From positions 37,215 through 101,214 of the forward strand of contig NZ_JAQGNQ010000046.1 in NCBI RefSeq assembly GCF_028291745.1: a DNA stretch of 64,000 nucleotides, written 5' to 3'. The stretch is from Ramlibacter sp. Lineage in GTDB: Bacteria; Pseudomonadota; Gammaproteobacteria; Burkholderiales; Burkholderiaceae_C. Of the stretch, positions 58,955 through 64,000 are shown in pieces (position 1 is the first letter of the stretch; each line of letters opens with the position of its first letter). The notes beneath the pieces are model-generated. The model saw nothing but the letters and a program-made list of their open reading frames with translations. It did not search any database and was not told where the DNA came from. The translations under genes were made by a program, and so were the position numbers.

Positions 58955-61270
58955 TTGCCCAAGTCTTCCCCGAAACCTCCTGCCGCTGCGCAGCCGCCGC
59001 GGCATTCGACGGCGCGCCGCTGGTGGCTTTGGCCCATCGGCGTCGTGGCCGGCCTGGCCGTCTCGGCGGCCCTCGTGATCGGCGTCAGCGCGGTGATGGT
59101 CTATCCCGAGCTGCCCGATGTCGCGTCGCTGGCCGACTACCACCCCAAGCTGCCGCTGCGCGTGCTCGCGAGCGACGGCACGCTGCTCGGCGAGTTCGGC
59201 GAGGAGCGACGCACGATGACGCCGATCCACGAGATCCCGGCGGTGATGAAGAACGCCGTGCTGTCCATCGAGGACGCGCGCTTTTACCAGCACGGCGGCG
59301 TCGATTACCAGGGCATGCTGCGCGCCTCGCTCGCGAACCTGGCCCACGCCAGGAGCCAGGGCGCGTCCACGATCACGATGCAGGTGGCGCGCAACGTCTA
59401 TCTCTCGTCCGAGAAGACCTTCACCCGCAAGCTCTACGAGGTGCTGCTCACGTACAAGCTGGAACAGCGGCTGACGAAGGACCAGATCCTCGAGATCTAC
59501 ATGAACCAGATCTACCTGGGCAACCGCGCCTACGGCTTCGCGGCAGCCTGCGAGACCTACTTCGGCAAACCGCTGAAGGACATCACGGTCGCCGAGGCGG
59601 CGATGCTCGCCGGGCTGCCCAAGGCACCTTCGGCGTACAACCCGGTCGTCAACCCGACCCGCGCGCGCACGCGGCAGATGTACATCATCGGGCGCATGGA
59701 GAACGCCGGCTTCATCACCCAGGACCAGGCCGAAGCGGCCCGCCGGCAGCCGCTGCACGTGCGCAGCGGTCACGATGACCAGGTCCACGCGGCGTACGTC
59801 GCCGAGATGGTGCGGCAGCTGGTGTACGCGCAATACGGCGACCAGACCTACACCCGCGGCATCGACGTCCACACGACGATCAACGCCGCCGACCAGGAGG
59901 CCGCGTACCGTGCCCTGCGCAAGGGCATCATGCAGTACGAGCAGCGCACCTCCTGGCGTGGGCCCGAGGACTTCGTGGACCTGCCGGCCGACGCAGGCTC
60001 GCTGGACGACGCGATCGACGACGCCCTCTCGCAACATCCCGACAACGGCGACGTGCTGGCCGCCGTGGTGCTGGCCGCCAGCCCGCGCAAGGTCACCGCG
60101 GTCCGCGGCAACGGCGAACGCATCGAGATCACCCGCGACGGCCTCGACGCGGCGCGCTCCGGCCTCTCGGACAAGGCGACCGCCAGGAGGATGGTCCGCC
60201 GCGGCGCGATCGTCCGCGTCCTGAAGACGCCGAAGAACACGTGGGCGCTCACGCAGCTGCCCGAGGTGGAGGGCGCCCTCGTCGCGCTCGATCCGCACGA
60301 CGGTTCGATCCGCGCGATGGTCGGCGGCTTCGACTTCGACCAGAACAAGTTCAACCATGCGACGCAGGCGTGGCGGCAGCCCGGCTCCGGTTTCAAGCCC
60401 TTCATCTATTCCGCGGCGCTGGAGCAAGGCATCTCGGGCGCGACCGTCGTCAACGACGGCCCGCTCGCTACCGACCCTCCCGACAATGGCGGCCAGGCTT
60501 GGCAACCCCACAGCCATGGCAGCGCCGAAGGCTCCATCGCCGTGCATACAGGGCTGGCCACCTCGAACAATGCGGTGGCCGTGCGCATCCTCGAAGCGGT
60601 CGGCATCGAGAAGGCCCGCGACTGGATCACCCGGTTCGGCTTCGACAAGGACAAGCATCCGCCGTATCCGACGCTGGCACTGGGTGCCGGCTCGGTGACG
60701 CCGATGCAGATGGCCGCCGGCTACGCCGTGTTCGCCAACGGCGGCTACCGTGTCGATCCGCGGCTGGTGACGCGCATCACCGACGCGCGCGGCAAGGACC
60801 TGGTGGCCAGCCCCGCAGCGCCGCTCGACGAGTCGCGGCGCGCCATCTCCCCGCGCAATGCCTTCGTGATGGACACCCTGCTGCAGGAGGTCGCGCGCGA
60901 AGGCACGGCAGCGCGCGTGCAAAAGGAGCTGCAGCGTCCCGACCTCTATGGCAAGACGGGCACCACCAACGATTCGGTCGACAGCTGGTTCAACGGCTTC
61001 CAGCCCGATCTGGTGGCGACCGTCTGGGTCGGCTACGACACGCCCAAGTCGCTGGGCGAGCGGGAGACCGGCGCCAGCGTCAGCGTGCCGATCTGGATCG
61101 ACTTCATGCGTACCGCGCTGAAGGGCACGGCGCAGAAGGAGCCGCCGGTTCCGGGTGGCGTGGTGCAGGAGAACGGAAGCTGGACCTACGAGGAATTCAC
61201 CGGTGGCCGAGGCGTGGCATCCGTGGGACTGCCCACGGCGACTGCGCCGGCGGCGGGCGACGCCAACTAG
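58955..61270 (+). CDS. mrcA: Penicillin-binding protein 1A, bifunctional glycosyltransferase/transpeptidase
   Basis: 771 residues. A short Pro-rich cytoplasmic tail, one membrane anchor (WWLWPIGVVAGLAVSAALVIGVSAV), then the GT51 glycosyltransferase: SIEDARFYQHGGVDYQG with the catalytic Glu, GASTITMQVARNVYL, and EIYMNQIYLGNRAYGF. An OB-like insert follows. The transpeptidase has Ser478 and Lys481 in QPGSGFKPFIYS, the SxN motif in ATSNNAVAV and KTG in YGKTGTTND. It polymerises and cross-links peptidoglycan in the periplasm. The only family-consistent start is TTG 58955. It converges with the RND gene 22 bases on. Confidence 0.95.
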   Translation: MPKSSPKPPAAAQPPRHSTARRWWLWPIGVVAGLAVSAALVIGVSAVMVYPELPDVASLADYHPKLPLRVLASDGTLLGEFGEERRTMTPIHEIPAVMKNAVLSIEDARFYQHGGVDYQGMLRASLANLAHARSQGASTITMQVARNVYLSSEKTFTRKLYEVLLTYKLEQRLTKDQILEIYMNQIYLGNRAYGFAAACETYFGKPLKDITVAEAAMLAGLPKAPSAYNPVVNPTRARTRQMYIIGRMENAGFITQDQAEAARRQPLHVRSGHDDQVHAAYVAEMVRQLVYAQYGDQTYTRGIDVHTTINAADQEAAYRALRKGIMQYEQRTSWRGPEDFVDLPADAGSLDDAIDDALSQHPDNGDVLAAVVLAASPRKVTAVRGNGERIEITRDGLDAARSGLSDKATARRMVRRGAIVRVLKTPKNTWALTQLPEVEGALVALDPHDGSIRAMVGGFDFDQNKFNHATQAWRQPGSGFKPFIYSAALEQGISGATVVNDGPLATDPPDNGGQAWQPHSHGSAEGSIAVHTGLATSNNAVAVRILEAVGIEKARDWITRFGFDKDKHPPYPTLALGAGSVTPMQMAAGYAVFANGGYRVDPRLVTRITDARGKDLVASPAAPLDESRRAISPRNAFVMDTLLQEVAREGTAARVQKELQRPDLYGKTGTTNDSVDSWFNGFQPDLVATVWVGYDTPKSLGERETGASVSVPIWIDFMRTALKGTAQKEPPVPGGVVQENGSWTYEEFTGGRGVASVGLPTATAPAAGDAN

Positions 61271-61291
61271 CGATCGCCGCGGCAGGCAAGT

Positions 61292-64000
61292 TCAAGCTGG
61301 CGGCCGCGACAGCGCGCGCTGCGCTCGGGACAGTCCGGCGCGTGCGATGCGCTCCACGTACAGGTAGACCACCGGCGTGGTGAACAGCGTCAGCACCTGG
61401 GACAGCAGCAGCCCGCCGACCAGCGCTATGCCAACGGGCGAACGCAGCTCGGAGCCCGCGCCGCTGCTCAGGGCCAGGGGCAGGGCGCCCAGCAGGGCCG
61501 CGCCGGTGGTCATCATGATCGGCCGAAAGCGCAGCAGGCAGGCCTGCCTGATCGCCTCCCGGGCCGTGACACCCTCGCGCTGTCGCAATTCCTGGGCGAC
61601 ATCGACCATCATGATCCCGTTCTTCTTGACGATGCCGATCAGCAGGATCACGCCGATCAGCGAAATGACGCTCAGGTCCTGCTTCGCCAGGATCAGGGCC
61701 AACAGGGCGCCCAGGCCCGCGGAGGGCAGCGTGCTGAGGATCGTCACCGGATGCGCGAAGCTCTCGTACAGCACGCCCAGCACGATGTAGACCGCGGCGA
61801 TGGCAGCGGCCACCAGCCAGGGCTCGCTGCCGCTGGAGGCCTGGAAGGCCTTGGCATTGCCCTCGAAGCCGCCATGCAGCGTCTGCGGCAATTCAGCGCC
61901 TTGCAAGGCCTTCTGGACGGCGGCGACCGCATCGCCCAGCGCCACCCCGGGGGCGAGGTTGAACGACAGCGTGGCCGCCGGGAACTGCCCCTGGTGATTG
62001 ACCTGGATCGGGGCCCAGCTGTTCTCCAGCCGGGTGAAGGAGCTCAGTGGCACCAGCGCGCCACTGGCCGAGGGCACGCGCACTTGCGCGAGCGCGGCGC
62101 GGTCGGTCTTCTGGTCCGGCAGCACTTCCATCACGACCCGGTACTGGTCGCTCTGGGTGAAGATCGTGCCGACGATGCGCTGGCCGAAAGCGTCGTACAA
62201 AGTGTCATCCAGAACCTGCGGCGTGATGCCGAAAGCGGCGGCATTCTCCCGGTCGACGACCAGCGTGGCGTGCTGGACCCCGGCTTCGAGATCGGTGGTG
62301 ACGTCGCTCAGCTGCGGCAACTGCTTGAGCACGTCGACCAGCCGCGGCACCCACGCGGTGAGTTCCGCCAGGTTCGTGTCTTCCAGCGTGTACTGGAACT
62401 GCGTGGCGCTGCTGCGCCCGCCGATCTGCAGCTCCTGCCGGGTGCGCAGGTGCGTCTCGATGTCCGGCAGGTCTGCCACCGAGCGCCGCAGGCGGCCCAT
62501 GATCGCCGTGGCGGAGCTGCTGCGTTCCGAGAAGGGCTTGAGGTTGACGACCAGCCGGCCCTCGTTCAGGGGCGAGGGATTGATCCAGCTGTAGACGTTG
62601 GCCACATCGGGGTCGGCCACCACCTTGCGCACGACTTGCAACTGCAGCCGTGCCATGGCTGGCGACGAGATATCGGTCCGCGCTTGCGTGCTGGCCAGGA
62701 TCTGCCCGGTGTCCTGCTCCGGGAAGAAGCCCTTGGGGATCAGGACATAGAGGGCGGCGGTCACGACCAGAACGCACAAGGTCACACCCAGCGTCAGCGC
62801 CGGGTGCCGCAGGACGCGGTCCAGGCCGCGCCCGTAGGCAGCCGCGAAGCGGGCGTAGCCGGACTCCAGCGCCGCGGTCAGGCGGGTCGGGCGGCGGCCC
62901 AGCTCCAGGCCCAGGAAGAGCCGGCACAGCATGGGCGTGATCGACAGCGACACCACGGCGGACACCAGCAAGGCGATGCACAGGGTGACCGAGAACTCAC
63001 GGAACAGGCGGCCCACCACGCCGCCCATGAACACCAGGGGGATCAGTGCCGCGATCAGCGAGACGGTCATGGAGACCACGGTGAAGGCGACCTCGCCGGC
63101 GCCGGTGAGCGCCGCCTGCAGCGGCGGCTTGCCCATCTCGACGTGCCGGATGATGTTCTCGATCACCACGATCGCGTCGTCCACGACGAATCCGACCGCG
63201 ATCGTCACGCTCATGAGGGACAGGTTGTCGATCGAGTAGCCCAGGGCCGCCAGCACCGCCAGCGTGCCGGCGATCGACAGCGGGATGGAAAGCACCGGGA
63301 TCAGCGTCGACCAGAAGCCGTGCAGGAAGACGAACACCACCAGCACGACGAGCGCCACCGTGAACAGCAGCGTGCGCTGCACGTCGAAGATGCTGGCCCG
63401 GATCGTCTGGGTGCGGTCGTTGACCACTTCCACCCGCACCGATCCCGGCAGGGCACGTTCCAGGTCCGGCAAGGCCCGTCGCACGGCGTCCACCGTCTGC
63501 ACCACGTTGTGCCCGGGCTGCTTGTGGATGTCGACGATGATGGCGCGGTGCTCGCCGATCCAGGCGGCCTGGTTCACGTCCTGCGGGCCGGCCACCGCGC
63601 GGCCGACGTCGCGCACATGGATGGCGCTGCCGTTGCGCCAGGCGAGCACGGCGTCGTCGTATTCGGAGGCCCGTACCAGCTGATCGGATGCGTCCAGCGT
63701 CACCGATCGTTCGGGTCCGTCGAGGGTGCCCTTGGGCGCGTTCACCGATACCACGCCGAGCGCCGCCCGCACCTGCTCCAGGCTCAGTCCCAGGGCATTG
63801 AGCTTGTTCACATCCAGCTGGACCCGGATCGCGGGCTTTTGCTCGCCATGCAGGTCGATCAGCCCGACCCCCGGAATGCGCGAAAGTTGCTGCGCGATGT
63901 AGGTGTCGGCGTAGAAGTCCAGCTCGTGCAGCGGCATCGCATCCGAGGTGACCGCGATCGACATGATCTGGAAGTCCGCGGGATTCGCCTTCTCCCAGGT
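61292..64000 (-). CDS. RND efflux transporter, HAE1/MdtB-MdtC type, 5' part outside the window
   Basis: At least 902 residues, open to base 64000. The first codons at the edge (TWEKANPADFQIM) are in frame, so the ATG at 63964 is internal. Family features: the membrane segments with LVVFVFLHGFWSTLIPVLSIPLS, the proton-relay Asp pair in VGFVVDDAIVVIENI, ALIPLVFMGGVVGRLFREFSVTL and, in the second half, ILLIGIVKKNGIMMVDVAQELR. GYSIDNLSLMSVTIA is typical of the MdtB/MdtC branch. It exports drugs or metabolites with a periplasmic adaptor and outer membrane channel, both presumably upstream (beyond the edge). The gene ends at TAG-equivalent stop 61292. Confidence 0.95.
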   Translation of the reverse strand, partial: TWEKANPADFQIMSIAVTSDAMPLHELDFYADTYIAQQLSRIPGVGLIDLHGEQKPAIRVQLDVNKLNALGLSLEQVRAALGVVSVNAPKGTLDGPERSVTLDASDQLVRASEYDDAVLAWRNGSAIHVRDVGRAVAGPQDVNQAAWIGEHRAIIVDIHKQPGHNVVQTVDAVRRALPDLERALPGSVRVEVVNDRTQTIRASIFDVQRTLLFTVALVVLVVFVFLHGFWSTLIPVLSIPLSIAGTLAVLAALGYSIDNLSLMSVTIAVGFVVDDAIVVIENIIRHVEMGKPPLQAALTGAGEVAFTVVSMTVSLIAALIPLVFMGGVVGRLFREFSVTLCIALLVSAVVSLSITPMLCRLFLGLELGRRPTRLTAALESGYARFAAAYGRGLDRVLRHPALTLGVTLCVLVVTAALYVLIPKGFFPEQDTGQILASTQARTDISSPAMARLQLQVVRKVVADPDVANVYSWINPSPLNEGRLVVNLKPFSERSSSATAIMGRLRRSVADLPDIETHLRTRQELQIGGRSSATQFQYTLEDTNLAELTAWVPRLVDVLKQLPQLSDVTTDLEAGVQHATLVVDRENAAAFGITPQVLDDTLYDAFGQRIVGTIFTQSDQYRVVMEVLPDQKTDRAALAQVRVPSASGALVPLSSFTRLENSWAPIQVNHQGQFPAATLSFNLAPGVALGDAVAAVQKALQGAELPQTLHGGFEGNAKAFQASSGSEPWLVAAAIAAVYIVLGVLYESFAHPVTILSTLPSAGLGALLALILAKQDLSVISLIGVILLIGIVKKNGIMMVDVAQELRQREGVTAREAIRQACLLRFRPIMMTTGAALLGALPLALSSGAGSELRSPVGIALVGGLLLSQVLTLFTTPVVYLYVERIARAGLSRAQRALSRPPA

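Overview
The window is a visibly GC-rich, densely packed bacterial chromosome segment with about 60 protein genes, no rRNA, tRNA, CRISPR array or insertion sequence that I can recognise. Several things point to a betaproteobacterium of the order Burkholderiales, probably the Comamonadaceae (Ramlibacter or Variovorax-like): four Bug-type periplasmic receptors, a pilE-pilV-pilW-pilX-pilY1-fimT minor pilin operon, many LysR regulators and CaiB-type CoA-transferases. The genus is inference; I cannot run a search.

Layout. (1) 1-10308: end of an amidase gene, an exported LOG-fold protein, a vanadium-haloperoxidase-like protein, a cupin, a LytTR regulator with two sensor kinases (one lacking its phospho-acceptor His), and a Bug receptor plus TfdA/TauD dioxygenase divergent from a LysR gene. 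(2) 10352-18533: a seven-gene minus-strand operon (enoyl-CoA hydratase, two Bug receptors, two family III CoA-transferases, citryl-CoA-lyase-like protein, SMP-30 lactonase) divergent from an IclR regulator, with a readable promoter/operator. (3) 18627-34491: a hydantoin-type island. It has D-carbamoylase, hydantoinase, hydantoin racemase, a polar amino acid ABC importer, a NitT/TauT-type ABC importer, an amidohydrolase, a DapA-like aldolase, an SDR, an FAD oxidase and two paralogous LysR regulators. Three copies of one inverted repeat (CTTAAC-N5-GTTAAG) precede its transcription units. (4) 34703-41256: type IV pilus minor pilins and PilY1. (5) 41639-55100: a sulfur-compound locus. An 11-gene minus-strand run holds a CysB-like regulator, cystathionine beta-lyase, thiol dioxygenase, ABC importer, aminotransferase, two tandem binding proteins, a four-rhodanese protein and a Bug receptor. 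It is divergent from a thiol dioxygenase fused to four rhodanese-like domains. (6) 55132-64000: housekeeping and stress genes (NAD(P)-binding protein, Dps, small membrane protein, exported YqgE, nitrate-reductase-associated protein), penicillin-binding protein 1A and the 3' part of an RND efflux pump gene.

How the parts work together (inference). The island in (3) would import a cyclic ureide or related compound, racemise it, open the ring and release a D-amino acid from the N-carbamoyl intermediate, under one LysR regulator. The locus in (5) would import a sulfur amino acid or conjugate, cleave C-S bonds, and oxidise or transfer the released thiol or persulfide sulfur. The operon in (2) would activate a small poly-acid with CoA and split it by a citryl-CoA-lyase-type reaction.

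The least-described items are the dioxygenase-rhodanese fusion with its paired four-rhodanese partner, the shared LysR operator, and the CoA-transferase whose halves appear in swapped order.
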